Assembly (NCBI GenBank): GCA_965214875.1
Contig: OZ243980.1
Coordinates: forward strand, 3,596,001 to 3,660,000
Length of the DNA: 64,000 nucleotides
Origin: CBDAUN01 sp965214875
GTDB taxonomy: Bacteria; Pseudomonadota; Gammaproteobacteria; Arenicellales; JAJDZL01
Direction of reading: 5' to 3'
Shown here: piece after piece, positions 16,906-25,532 of the stretch
How positions within the stretch are numbered: the stretch's first letter is position 1
How the letters are laid out: the number at the start of each line of letters is the position of its first letter
Made by a program: the position numbers and the translations under genes
The notes under the pieces: generated by a model
Database searches by the model: none
Seen by the model: only the letters and a program-made list of their open reading frames with translations
Told to the model about the DNA's origin: nothing

Positions 16906-18346
16906 AGCGCTCGGCGTGGGGGGGGGGGGTACAAGCTGCGATTAGCGCAGGATGCTCCCGCAACCGATTGCAAGCACTAGCGAGTTCTGGCGATCGAAAA
17001 ACCCCAGCCGACCAATCTCCGCTAGCTATGCGATCAGCGGGCCATTCAGAAACTTCACCCCATCCGTCGGGAAGTAAACCCATTTTCTGTTTACACAGAC
17101 AACTGTTGAGTTGCTGCGCCTCGGATGCATCTGAAGGTAATCGGTCCAAAGCGATAATTCTGGTGGGAGGCGCATCTTTTTGGCTGCGGTCATAGCGTTT
17201 CGCGATAATGAGACTTTCATTGATGTTGGTATTTTGACTCATATTGATGTTGTTTGGCTGATGGCAGGTCAGGAGCGTGTGAATATGGAATCGCTTGGCA
17301 AAAACTTTTCGCATCTGGAGTGCCGCCGGACCGGTGAGCACGATTGTCGGCCGCACCATCGCCACTACACCATGGTCAGAATCTGCGCACTTCTCGGCAA
17401 TGGCCTCGAACATCGGTCCAATTGAATTCTTGTCCATGAACTCACTCAATTCGGCATCTGCGCGGACCAGTATCTCTTCGAACATGTCAACGCGACTACG
17501 CAGCGCTCTTTGCACGTCTTTCGAATACTTCTCGCCCATTTTGCTTCGGTTGGTGAATGGAGGATTCATGATCACAATGCGAGCGTTGACCGCGGCATTC
17601 ACCGCGTCTTCCAGTGTCGGGTCATTGGCGCGCATCCGCACCTGTCTCGAATCCAACGATTGATCCCCGAGAGCGAGTTCCTGCCGCCGGCTGACAATCC
17701 GGCTTTGACCGAGCAGCTCTAGCGTTCCGACACGAATGTCGTGAGCGTTGTCGGGCTGCGGACCATAAGGCATGAGATGAAGGTTCATATTTCGATAGGC
17801 GACATCCGTGTTGCCCGAGGTCAATTGCGCCGCCGCAAGCTGGAGCGACACAGGGTTGATGTCAAGCCCGGCAAACGACTCTTCGACAGCAATCTTTTGC
17901 AGGTGCGACAGTTCTTGGTCGGATGCGCCCTGTTCCTCTGCGCGCCTTTTCATTTCAGTCAAAGCGGCAGACAATAGCGTACCGGATCCGCATGCCAGAT
18001 CAACCACTCGACAGTTTCGCCAAACGCTTTGATCCGTGTAATTTGTGTCAGGAGGCAGCGCCGCATCCAAGGCAAGCATGGATAGAAGCGAGGCCGCCTC
18101 GGGCCGCGTGAAATAGGCACCGTCGGATGCCTGATTGCCCATTACGCGATTGAAGAGTTCCCCGGCGTAGTCTGCGCCCATTTCCGCGTAGACATGGGCG
18201 ACACGCTGCGCTTCGGTCGCAAGATGCCGAACTGCGCGATTGAGTCCTGATGTTCTGCCAGTATCCTGCACAGCGATGATTGTCTCGATCGCCGGTTCCA
18301 TGACAGGCAGAAAATCATGTCGGGTGATTTTGTTCCAAGCGCGCAA
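16820..18346 (-). CDS. N6-adenine methyltransferase module of the type ISP-like enzyme, out of frame
   Basis: A 508-codon frame with the gamma-type N6-MTase motifs: FTRPEAASLLSML, motif I DLACGSGTLLSAAL (residues about 116-128), and motif IV IVIMNPPFTNRSK. It ends prematurely in LLF-stop just after the poly-C tract at 16929-16918. Upstream it has no strong start (TTG at 18346, first ATG at 18301). The frame is open back to the poly-G tract at 18410-18419, where a 9-base tract would fuse it to the nuclease-helicase. In type ISP enzymes these parts form one polypeptide of about 1600 residues. Confidence 0.8.
   Translation of the reverse strand: MRAWNKITRHDFLPVMEPAIETIIAVQDTGRTSGLNRAVRHLATEAQRVAHVYAEMGADYAGELFNRVMGNQASDGAYFTRPEAASLLSMLALDAALPPDTNYTDQSVWRNCRVVDLACGSGTLLSAALTEMKRRAEEQGASDQELSHLQKIAVEESFAGLDINPVSLQLAAAQLTSGNTDVAYRNMNLHLMPYGPQPDNAHDIRVGTLELLGQSRIVSRRQELALGDQSLDSRQVRMRANDPTLEDAVNAAVNARIVIMNPPFTNRSKMGEKYSKDVQRALRSRVDMFEEILVRADAELSEFMDKNSIGPMFEAIAEKCADSDHGVVAMVRPTIVLTGPAALQMRKVFAKRFHIHTLLTCHQPNNINMSQNTNINESLIIAKRYDRSQKDAPPTRIIALDRLPSDASEAQQLNSCLCKQKMGLLPDGWGEVSEWPADRIASGDWSAGVFRSPELASACNRLREHPALIAACTPPPHAERCAERRWADDAIQTRCGSQGNWSIPGLLF
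16918..16929. repeat. Homopolymer of 12 G between the methylase and target-recognition modules
   Basis: Read on the minus strand as 12 C. Twelve bases put the gene out of frame; 11 or 14 restore the frame. The run encodes a proline linker. Tracts of this length are typical slipped-strand (phase-variable) sites. Confidence 0.9.
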
Positions 18347-18383
18347 TATGAGCTCGGCGGCCTTGGGGTTGTTCTTGATGTCA

Positions 18384-21188
18384 TCAAGCGATGGAATGCC
18401 GGGCAGCCACCCCCCCCCCTCCGTTCGCGATGCGATGATGCAGCATGGCAGCGTTCATCAGCAGCAGTGACGCGATGGTAGGTCCGTCAGCTTGATCAGA
18501 GGCACTTTCGGATTGAGCATCCAATCCAAAATGCGCATTTAAAGAGTCGCCAAGCTCATCTTCATGCAAACATCTCTTCGCTTCGGCAATGCAATCTTCG
18601 AGCGTGTTCACCGCGCCTTCGGCTTTGTTTCGAGCTAAGCCCGATTGCTCAAGAAGGTTGACATGGATGCCCAGCTGCTCCGCCTTGGACTGGTCAAGCA
18701 ATTTGAGAACAAGTTGTTCGTGCGGATCTTTCCAATTGTCATGTTCCTTGCGTTCACGCTTCCGAATCGGGCGCCCTTTTTGACCGTTGAGCATGCTGCG
18801 GCCCATCTTTTTGGTTTGATTCCAGTTTATTGAGCCCGGGGTTCCGTCGGAGCTTGATTTAGCTCTCGGTATTTCGTTTTCCCTCATTTCCACGCTAAAA
18901 TCCTGATTGCACTTTCCGGACACGATTCTTTGCGGTTCAAGCTTAAGTTTGGGAAGATCTTCGATGCTTTGCTGATCTTGACTCTGCGGCACAGCAAGAG
19001 CAAGCGGCGTGAAGCCTTCTTCCTTTTTCGACCTATTCTCAGCAGTCACACGCTGTACCGCCGCTTCAACACTGCCAGGCTTGCCCGTATGCAAGTAATA
19101 GGCGGCTCGCCCGTTTTCTTCACCTAGCGTGACAACTGTGGCCACATCTTGTTCAGATGGCGGTGGCAAATACACTTCAAGCAGCTCGCTCAATCCATCT
19201 TCAATACGCGCATCATGAGCTCGGAGTGCCATAAGAACTTGCCCAAGCGCTTGCCATCCGCTGTCAGGGCAGCTATGGGAAAGCCAAAGCTCCGCATCCT
19301 CATTGCGGGGAATAAGAATTGGGCAAATGACATAGCCGACAGCTTTGCCAGGCGAGCGGCGCATGACACGTCCAACCGCTTGAATCACATCGACCGACGA
19401 CTTGCGAGGCTCGATGAAGCCAACGGCGGAGAGTGAAGGCGCATCGGTGCCTTCGCCGAATATGCCCACATTCAAAATCCCCTGCGGGTGGTCCAGCGTG
19501 GCAGTGGCGAGTGTGGCCTTGGCTTCATCGCGTTTCGCAACATTGCTGTCCGCATCAAGATGGCGCAATTGAAATCGGGAAGGCGAATGCTGCATTCCTT
19601 CCGCTTCAAATCGTTTGGCAAGATATTCATGTACCGGCTCGGATTGCAGCGCCTCGGTCATTGCTTTCGATTTGGCAACCGTATTCATGAAGTTGATAGA
19701 CGATTTGATTTCATGCTCATACTTGCGGGTCATCCCAGCCATAACCAAAGCAAGAGCAAGTCCGCGGAGAAATTGAGCGGACGACAAGCCGCCTTTGCCA
19801 TTGGCTTTGTCACTGGCGAAATCCTCAGCCAAGTAATTCGCCGTGCTATAGGCATCTTCATCGTTAACGCCGATCGCAATGATTCGGTAGTCGGACAACC
19901 ATTCATTATCTACAGCCTCTTGATAGGACCGGCGGTATAGCTCGGTGCCGAAAACACTTTCATCATCCATGCTGCGCGCAACCCACTCGCTCGCAGGACG
20001 ATTTCGGTCTCGCTTGTGCTCGCTCGGCGTTTTGAATACCTTGGGAGTCGCAGTTTGATAGATTCGATAGGTCACTGCGAAATCTTCGCGATGACATGCA
20101 GTGAAGTCGCGCAAGCGTTCTTCCTGTCCCTTGACACGGCGGATTCCGGCCGTCCTGTGAGCTTCGTCGGCAACCATTACAGCGAAGGTTATCCCGCTTT
20201 TCTTCCTTGCCTCCGCGATCTTGTGACTCGATTGGTAGGTTCCAATCACCACACCGACACGATCATCCGGAACAGAATCTATCCAATTCGATATTTTTTC
20301 GGCATTGGTGGTAACCTGCCCCTTGATCTCAGTAACGCTCACATGGCTAAGGTCTGCGGCTTGATCCTTGGATAAATCGCTACCTCTGGCGGTCGTTTCA
20401 TCAGAGCATACTGCGAGCGTTCTCAAACGCGCACGGCTATGGATAAGAAACTCGCGACGCAATTGCGCGACTAAGGCGATGGAGGGCACAAGAACGACAG
20501 ATGTTTGGCCTGGTTCTGTGAGTTCTTCTATCAGACGCAGCGCGATGCGCGTCTTGCCCACACCGCAAGGAAGAATAATGCGCCCTCGTGCCCGGCCCGA
20601 AAAGGATGCGTTGTCTTTAAGTGTTTGAATGGAAACCGAAACGGCTTCATTCTGCATGCAGTTTCTCGTTTGCCGGCCTTTTGGATCCATGCAATGAGGA
20701 CAGCCGTATTCAGTATGGTCAATATCATCCGCGGCGCTGTCAAGATGGATGGTCAGATCATGACGAAGATTGACAAGACGTATCCGGTGAGCCTCTACCA
20801 CATGCCTTGCCACCTTGCCTACAGGAACATCGCCATTGACAACAAGCCATGCCTCGACAAAGCGCTTGTCGCTAGTGAACTCGGAAACGAACTTGTTAAT
20901 TTCCTGTTTTGCGATTGGGCTGCCGGTACCGTGCTCGTCGAGCTGTCTCGATTTGCATTGAATAGCAATGTATTGGCCGTCGTTTCGCTGCGCAACCACA
21001 TCAATTCCTGCATCGGGATGTTCGCGCAGCGGCCAATTATCCCATTCCCATGCCTGTCGCACATCCCAGTCAGCGACGTGCGCTGCACATTTCGCGGTCA
21101 TTCCTTCTAGCCATTTTCCGTCTGAACTTTGGGATGACCTAGCGATCAGATCATTCAAAGCAAACCTGAGCAGGTCAGAATCGAACAT
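18384..21188 (-). CDS. Mrr-like nuclease plus SF2 helicase module of a type ISP-like restriction enzyme
   Basis: A 934-codon frame. Residues about 25-145 form an Mrr-like PD-(D/E)XK nuclease: GIDVV (Asp63) and IAIQCKS (Gln77, Lys79). A superfamily 2 helicase follows: Walker A LPCGVGKTRIAL (207-213), VADEAHRT (DEAH at 341-344), motif III-like YQTATP and motif VI QAVGRVMR. This order, nuclease then translocase then methylase then specificity domain, is that of the single-chain type ISP enzymes such as LlaGI. At the 3' end a run of 10 G (18410-18419) leads to the false ending VAARHSIA. With 9 G the frame runs straight into the methylase (GGGWLPGIPSLDDIKNNP...). Confidence 0.88.
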   Translation of the reverse strand: MFDSDLLRFALNDLIARSSQSSDGKWLEGMTAKCAAHVADWDVRQAWEWDNWPLREHPDAGIDVVAQRNDGQYIAIQCKSRQLDEHGTGSPIAKQEINKFVSEFTSDKRFVEAWLVVNGDVPVGKVARHVVEAHRIRLVNLRHDLTIHLDSAADDIDHTEYGCPHCMDPKGRQTRNCMQNEAVSVSIQTLKDNASFSGRARGRIILPCGVGKTRIALRLIEELTEPGQTSVVLVPSIALVAQLRREFLIHSRARLRTLAVCSDETTARGSDLSKDQAADLSHVSVTEIKGQVTTNAEKISNWIDSVPDDRVGVVIGTYQSSHKIAEARKKSGITFAVMVADEAHRTAGIRRVKGQEERLRDFTACHREDFAVTYRIYQTATPKVFKTPSEHKRDRNRPASEWVARSMDDESVFGTELYRRSYQEAVDNEWLSDYRIIAIGVNDEDAYSTANYLAEDFASDKANGKGGLSSAQFLRGLALALVMAGMTRKYEHEIKSSINFMNTVAKSKAMTEALQSEPVHEYLAKRFEAEGMQHSPSRFQLRHLDADSNVAKRDEAKATLATATLDHPQGILNVGIFGEGTDAPSLSAVGFIEPRKSSVDVIQAVGRVMRRSPGKAVGYVICPILIPRNEDAELWLSHSCPDSGWQALGQVLMALRAHDARIEDGLSELLEVYLPPPSEQDVATVVTLGEENGRAAYYLHTGKPGSVEAAVQRVTAENRSKKEEGFTPLALAVPQSQDQQSIEDLPKLKLEPQRIVSGKCNQDFSVEMRENEIPRAKSSSDGTPGSINWNQTKKMGRSMLNGQKGRPIRKRERKEHDNWKDPHEQLVLKLLDQSKAEQLGIHVNLLEQSGLARNKAEGAVNTLEDCIAEAKRCLHEDELGDSLNAHFGLDAQSESASDQADGPTIASLLLMNAAMLHHRIANGGGGVAARHSIA
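18410..18419. repeat. Homopolymer of 10 C between the helicase and methylase modules
   Basis: Read on the minus strand as 10 G after CGGA. Nine or 12 bases join helicase and methylase in one frame; ten give a stop 8 codons later. It lies at an interdomain linker. Confidence 0.9.
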
Positions 21189-21414
21189 GCCTACTGCCTT
21201 TTTGCATGATTTGGTGATGGACGGAGAACACTTGTGGCTTTCGAACTTAGCTAATCCAGCAATTGTACATCTACCCGCCTATGGACGAATCATGCATTTG
21301 AGGACAATCTAAACGAGGACAAGAAAGGAAAGCTTGCCGATTCCTAGTCGGAACAACGACAAAAAACAATCAGGCGATCAGCGGCGAGCACCGAGCATTC
21401 AGCTACGAATTGAA

Positions 21415-22002
21415 TCACAAGGTCGCCGCTGCCGGCTGAACATCACTTTCGAACTTGGGTTCACGCGCAAAAATCCGCCGCACCATGGGCTCGAAAAACG
21501 CCAAAGGTTCAGAATCGTAGCCAGGATCAAAAGAGCATTGATCCCAGGCAGCGCAAAAATCCGCACACGCCTGATAATGCGGATGCCCCATGAAGCGGTC
21601 GCGCGCATCGCGGTCCATGCCCAAATGGTGGAAGAAGTAGTATCCCTGAAAAACGCCGTGGTGCCTGATGATCCAGCAGGTGCGCTCAGAGACGTAGGGC
21701 TTGAGAATGGATGCGGCCATTTCCCCATGATTGTAGGGGGCCAGGCAATCGCCAATATCATGCAACAGCGCCGCAACCACCATTTCTTCGCCGGCACCAT
21801 CGCGATAGGCGCGCGTAGCAGTTTGCAGCGCATGCTCAAGACGAGTGACCTGATAGCCAGAAAAACTGTTTTCGAGGCCGTTTAAATGCTCAAGAACCCG
21901 ATCGGCGGTACTGTCCGCAAAGCTGCGCTCGTAGCGGGCCAGAAATTCATAGTCGTCTTTCGAACCATCTTCCATTCTTGCAAAGCTTACAGCCTTCATC
22001 AT
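21415..22002 (-). CDS. HD-domain phosphohydrolase-like protein
   Basis: A 195-residue protein from the ATG at 22002 (MMKAVSFARMEDG). The metal site is plain: HALQTATRAYRDGA (first His), ALLHDIGD (His-Asp), NHGEMAASIL, and later HHLGMDRDARDRF. The pattern is that of the PhnZ-like branch of HD proteins, some of which are di-iron oxygenases acting on phosphonates, others phosphohydrolases. No phosphonate gene is nearby. It is 226 bp upstream of the type ISP-like gene on the same strand and 77 bp before the uvrD stop, so operon membership is unclear. Confidence 0.75.
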   Translation of the reverse strand: MMKAVSFARMEDGSKDDYEFLARYERSFADSTADRVLEHLNGLENSFSGYQVTRLEHALQTATRAYRDGAGEEMVVAALLHDIGDCLAPYNHGEMAASILKPYVSERTCWIIRHHGVFQGYYFFHHLGMDRDARDRFMGHPHYQACADFCAAWDQCSFDPGYDSEPLAFFEPMVRRIFAREPKFESDVQPAAATL

Positions 22003-22133
22003 CACGCTCTCATCTTGAATATTCCGCTTTGGCTCGAAAGACCGGCCACCAGCCAACCTTATTTAACGCATCCCCCATGTGTGCAAAACGAGGCTCGTCT
22101 TGCCGGGCTTGATTCTGCGCCAGCATGATCCGA

Positions 22134-24095
22134 TCAGCAGTCAAGTTCTGCCAGGAATCGCGAGGGACGACTTCTGTTCATGTTCGCGCCAATCCTTCGG
22201 GTTAAGGTCGAAGTCAAATACAACTGCTCCATGGCGCGCGTCATGCCCACGTAGCAGAGCCTCCGCTCCTCTTCTTCGCCATTGTGTTGAAGCGCATTCC
22301 AGTGCGGCAAAACGCCTTCCACCATGCCGGTCAAATACACCACCGGAAATTCAAGGCCCTTCGCGCTGTGCAAAGACATCAGCTGAACATGTCCGCCCTC
22401 TGAAAACTGCCGATCTCCCGCGTCGAGTGCGGCATCAGCGAGAAATTGCGCGAAAATCTCCGAATTGTCTTCAAATGGCGTATTGTCCACATAGCGTTCC
22501 GCGACATTGACCAGCTCGTCAAGGTTTTCTACGCGCGACACATTCTCCAATGATCGGCTGCTCGAATAGTGCCGCTTCAAACCGCTGCGCTTAATCGTCA
22601 AAGCAACCAGCTCCGGCAGCGGCTTAGACTCCAAATGGCTCTGCAACCCTTTGATCAAATCAACAAAATTCACCAGCTTATTGACTAGCCCCTTTGGTGT
22701 GCTAGCATCTGCTATCGCACGCGATGCCGAGCTCCACAATGAGGCGTTCTCCTGCTTCGCAACACGTCTCAGCTCGGTTAGCGCGGCTTTGCCAATACCG
22801 CGAGCAGGATAGTTGATCACCCTTGAAAAAGCGTTGTCTGAATCAGGATTAACCAGCAAGCGAAGATACGCCATAATGCCGCGCACTTCAAGACGCTCGA
22901 AAAACCTAAAGCCGCCGTAGACCACGTAAGGGATGTGATGCGCCGCAAAAATTTCCTCGAAGATCCGCGATTGGGCATTGGTCCGATATAGAACCGCAAT
23001 TTGATCATAGTGCCTACCCGATGCATAGTTATCGTGTACGGAGTTTGCGACATATTCAGCTTCTTGCTGTTCGTCAAATTGCCGCGATTTTTGTATCGGC
23101 ACACCGTCATCGCCGGATGTCCAAAGCGATTTCCCAAGACGCGAACCGTTGAAAGAGATCAAGTTGTTGGCCGCATCGAGAATGGCCTTCGTCGAACGGT
23201 AGTTCTGCTCAAGACGAATGATTTGCGCATCAGAAAAGGTGGACTGGAATTCATACATGTTTTCTACGCGCGCACCGCGCCATCCATAGATCGACTGGTC
23301 GTCATCGCCCACAGCCGTAATGCCCTGGCTACCGTCGTAGAACATCTGCAACCATCGAAACTGCATCGCATTGGTATCCTGATATTCATCGATCAGGATA
23401 TGGCGGAACTGGCCTTGATACCTCTCTCGAACAACCGCATTGTTCTCCATCAGCTCAACCACGCGCAGCAGCAATTCGGCAAAATCAACCAGTCCCCCTT
23501 GCTCGCACCGCGCTTCATATTCTTTGTAGATTGCAGAAAGTTCGAGGTCATGCGTACTTGCAGTTGAACCGAAGCGATTCGCCCGGATGCCTTTATCCTT
23601 CAACTCGTTGATGCGCCACTGAATCTTTTGCGGTTGATTTTGCTCCGTGATCACGATCTCCATGTCTGTTTGCATGATGTCCTTGATCAGCCGTTTCTGG
23701 TCATCGGCCGCAATTACTTCAAAATCTGGAATCAGCCCGGCCTCTTGCGGATGCACTCGCAAAATTCTGTGCGAAAGGCTGTGAAATGTGCCGACATATA
23801 GCGATCGCGACGCATAGCCGATCAGGCTCGCAATTCTCTCGCGCATCTCGCGGGCAGCCTTATTGGTAAAGGTGACCGCCATGATCTGATGGGCCTTGGC
23901 CACCTCATTGATCAGCAGCATCGCGATCCTGTGCGTTAGAACACGCGTTTTGCCGCTGCCGGCGCCGGCAAGCACGAGCAATGGTTGCGGAGGGGCCAGC
24001 ACCGCTTCGCGCTGAGCGTCATTCAACCCTTCGGTCACCGACGCTTCGTCATCCAGGGGGCCGTTTCTTGATATGGCCGAAACAGAGTCGTTCAA
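22134..24095 (-). CDS. uvrD: UvrD/Rep-family DNA helicase
   Basis: A 653-residue superfamily 1A helicase. Walker A AGAGSGKTRVLTHRI is at residues about 43-57, and the motifs VTFTNKAAREMRERI, DEYQDTN, VGDDDQSIYGWRGA, LEQNYRST, LMSLHSAKGLEF and YVGMTRA follow in order. The protein is shorter than E. coli UvrD (720) and lacks its C-terminal extension. The start is a TTG at 24095; no ATG precedes SVTEGLNDAQREAVL. It unwinds DNA in excision and mismatch repair or replication restart; UvrD is the more likely assignment than Rep, but this cannot be settled by sequence alone. Confidence 0.88.
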   Translation of the reverse strand: MNDSVSAISRNGPLDDEASVTEGLNDAQREAVLAPPQPLLVLAGAGSGKTRVLTHRIAMLLINEVAKAHQIMAVTFTNKAAREMRERIASLIGYASRSLYVGTFHSLSHRILRVHPQEAGLIPDFEVIAADDQKRLIKDIMQTDMEIVITEQNQPQKIQWRINELKDKGIRANRFGSTASTHDLELSAIYKEYEARCEQGGLVDFAELLLRVVELMENNAVVRERYQGQFRHILIDEYQDTNAMQFRWLQMFYDGSQGITAVGDDDQSIYGWRGARVENMYEFQSTFSDAQIIRLEQNYRSTKAILDAANNLISFNGSRLGKSLWTSGDDGVPIQKSRQFDEQQEAEYVANSVHDNYASGRHYDQIAVLYRTNAQSRIFEEIFAAHHIPYVVYGGFRFFERLEVRGIMAYLRLLVNPDSDNAFSRVINYPARGIGKAALTELRRVAKQENASLWSSASRAIADASTPKGLVNKLVNFVDLIKGLQSHLESKPLPELVALTIKRSGLKRHYSSSRSLENVSRVENLDELVNVAERYVDNTPFEDNSEIFAQFLADAALDAGDRQFSEGGHVQLMSLHSAKGLEFPVVYLTGMVEGVLPHWNALQHNGEEEERRLCYVGMTRAMEQLYLTSTLTRRIGANMNRSRPSRFLAELDC

Positions 24096-24291
24096 TTGTC
24101 TTCTTGCTTATTGATAGTCAGACAGGAGATGGCGAAAGGTTTTCTTTCGCTCTGCCCTGCAAAAGGTGAATGCTTTGTTTGTCTTATTGCTCAATCGTAC
24201 TCGATTATCGGCATTCGGGTAGGTTTTTCGGCGCTGATTTGCCTTGGCATTTTTGGCGCTTTGATTCATTGCGCTCGAAAATGCCGAAGTG

Positions 24292-24302
24292 CCCCCCCCC
24301 CC
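24292..24302. repeat. Homopolymer of 11 C in the uvrD-hspQ intergenic region
   Basis: It lies 133 bp before the hspQ start and about 197 bp before the divergent uvrD start. It is not in a convincing coding frame. Length changes there could alter promoter spacing. Confidence 0.8.
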
Positions 24303-24434
24303 GCAAATGCGGCAGCGGCGCATCTGAATCCTATGCAAGTGGTCGAAAACTTGCATTTCGTGCTTGAATATGTGATAAATGATATCAGATACGTATTGCA
24401 GTTCTCCAATACGGTTCCAACCGATTTTCAAGCG

Positions 24435-24761
24435 ATGGACAAGTTCGGAAAATTCAACATCGGACAGGTTGTGCGGCATCGGCACTATCCGTTTCGCGGG
24501 GTCATTTTTGATGTCGACCCTGAATTCAGCAATACCGAAGAGTGGTACGAGGCCATTCCGGCCGAGATTCGGCCAGAGAAGGACCAGCCCTTCTACCACC
24601 TGCTGGCTGAAAATGAAATGACAAGCTATGTGGCCTACGTGTCCGAGCAAAATCTTGTTTGCGATGCCGACGGCGGGCCCGTCAAGCATCCGGCTGTACC
24701 GCATATATTCGGCGAGCTGCAGCATGGGCAATATGCGGTTCGGCCGCATCGGATGCACTGA
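24435..24761 (+). CDS. hspQ: Heat shock protein HspQ (hemimethylated-DNA-binding-like fold)
   Basis: A 108-residue protein with the whole YccV/HspQ pattern: FGKFNIGQVVRHRHYPFRG near the start, IFDVDPEFSNTEEWYEAIP, QPFYHLLAENE, TSYVAYVSEQNL and HPAVPHIF. The ATG at 24435 gives the usual length; an open frame extends further upstream but has no family similarity. HspQ proteins act in proteostasis, as Lon substrates and specificity enhancers in enterobacteria. The Shine-Dalgarno is weak. A C11 tract lies upstream. Confidence 0.9.
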   Translation: MDKFGKFNIGQVVRHRHYPFRGVIFDVDPEFSNTEEWYEAIPAEIRPEKDQPFYHLLAENEMTSYVAYVSEQNLVCDADGGPVKHPAVPHIFGELQHGQYAVRPHRMH

Positions 24762-24874
24762 AGATGCGCGGTTGCCAAGCCATGCCTGCCACGATTCGAA
24801 ATAATCCGCTCAACCCCCGCGATAATTGAATCAAGGCTGCTGCACCGGTCAATTTAGATTATCGTACGCAATCG

Positions 24875-25531
24875 ATGGCTAATCTCGAAACAGCAAAACT
24901 CAATATGATCGAGCAGCAGATCCGCCCATGGAACGTGCTTGATCGCACCATACTTGATGCCGTCATGGCGGAGTCGCGCCAGCAATTCGCGCCGAAAAGT
25001 TCCCGCAATCTCGCATTCGCAGACATGAATCTGCCAATCGGCTTCGGCCAAGTTATGATGCAGCCGAATGTCGAAGCGCGCCTGTTGCAGGCGCTTCAGC
25101 CAAAACCGGGAGACTTGGCATTGGAGATTGGCACAGGCAGCGGCTATCTGGCTGCCGTTCTAGCGAACCTTGTCAGGCAAGTGGAGACTGTTGAAATTCG
25201 CGAACCGCTCGCTGAATCGGCAAAAGACAGCCTCGCACAAAGCGGCAAGCACAATGTGGAGGTATTGATCGGCGATGGCGCCCGAGGCTGGGATGCCGGA
25301 TTTGCGCCTGATTGCATTGTGCTTTCAGGCTCGGTGCCAGAATTGCCTCCCAGCTACTGCGAGTCCATGGCAATCGGCGGTCGATTGGCCGCAATCGTCG
25401 GCAGCGGTTCGATCATGAGCGCCATGCTGGTAAAGCGCATCGACGAGACCGCTTGGAACAACGAGTTTCTGTTCGAAACCTGGCTTCCGCCACTTGACAA
25501 CATGCCAGATGACAAATCCTTTGAATTCTAG
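24875..25531 (+). CDS. Protein-L-isoaspartate methyltransferase-family protein
   Basis: A 218-residue class I SAM methyltransferase of the PCMT family. It begins LETAKLNMIEQQIRPWNVLD, shows ADMNLPIGFGQVMMQP, and has motif I LALEIGTGSGYLAAVLA. This divergent branch is regularly found directly before a tolC gene in gamma- and betaproteobacteria, as here (the tolC start follows the stop at once). A more classical pcm is at 33524-34189, so this copy may act on another substrate. Confidence 0.85.
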   Translation: MANLETAKLNMIEQQIRPWNVLDRTILDAVMAESRQQFAPKSSRNLAFADMNLPIGFGQVMMQPNVEARLLQALQPKPGDLALEIGTGSGYLAAVLANLVRQVETVEIREPLAESAKDSLAQSGKHNVEVLIGDGARGWDAGFAPDCIVLSGSVPELPPSYCESMAIGGRLAAIVGSGSIMSAMLVKRIDETAWNNEFLFETWLPPLDNMPDDKSFEF

Positions 25532-25532
25532 C

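Noticed and set aside
16204..18420. The three-frame R-M gene considered as a plain pseudogene or as a three-gene operon
   Set aside because: Apart from the homopolymers there are no stops or deletions, all catalytic motifs are kept, and the modules lack starts with ribosome-binding sites. A switchable single gene explains it better, though an assembly error in the tracts remains possible.
24096..24434. Upstream extension of the HspQ frame by 113 codons
   Set aside because: It crosses the C11 tract and has no similarity to HspQ, whose usual N-terminus is at 24435.
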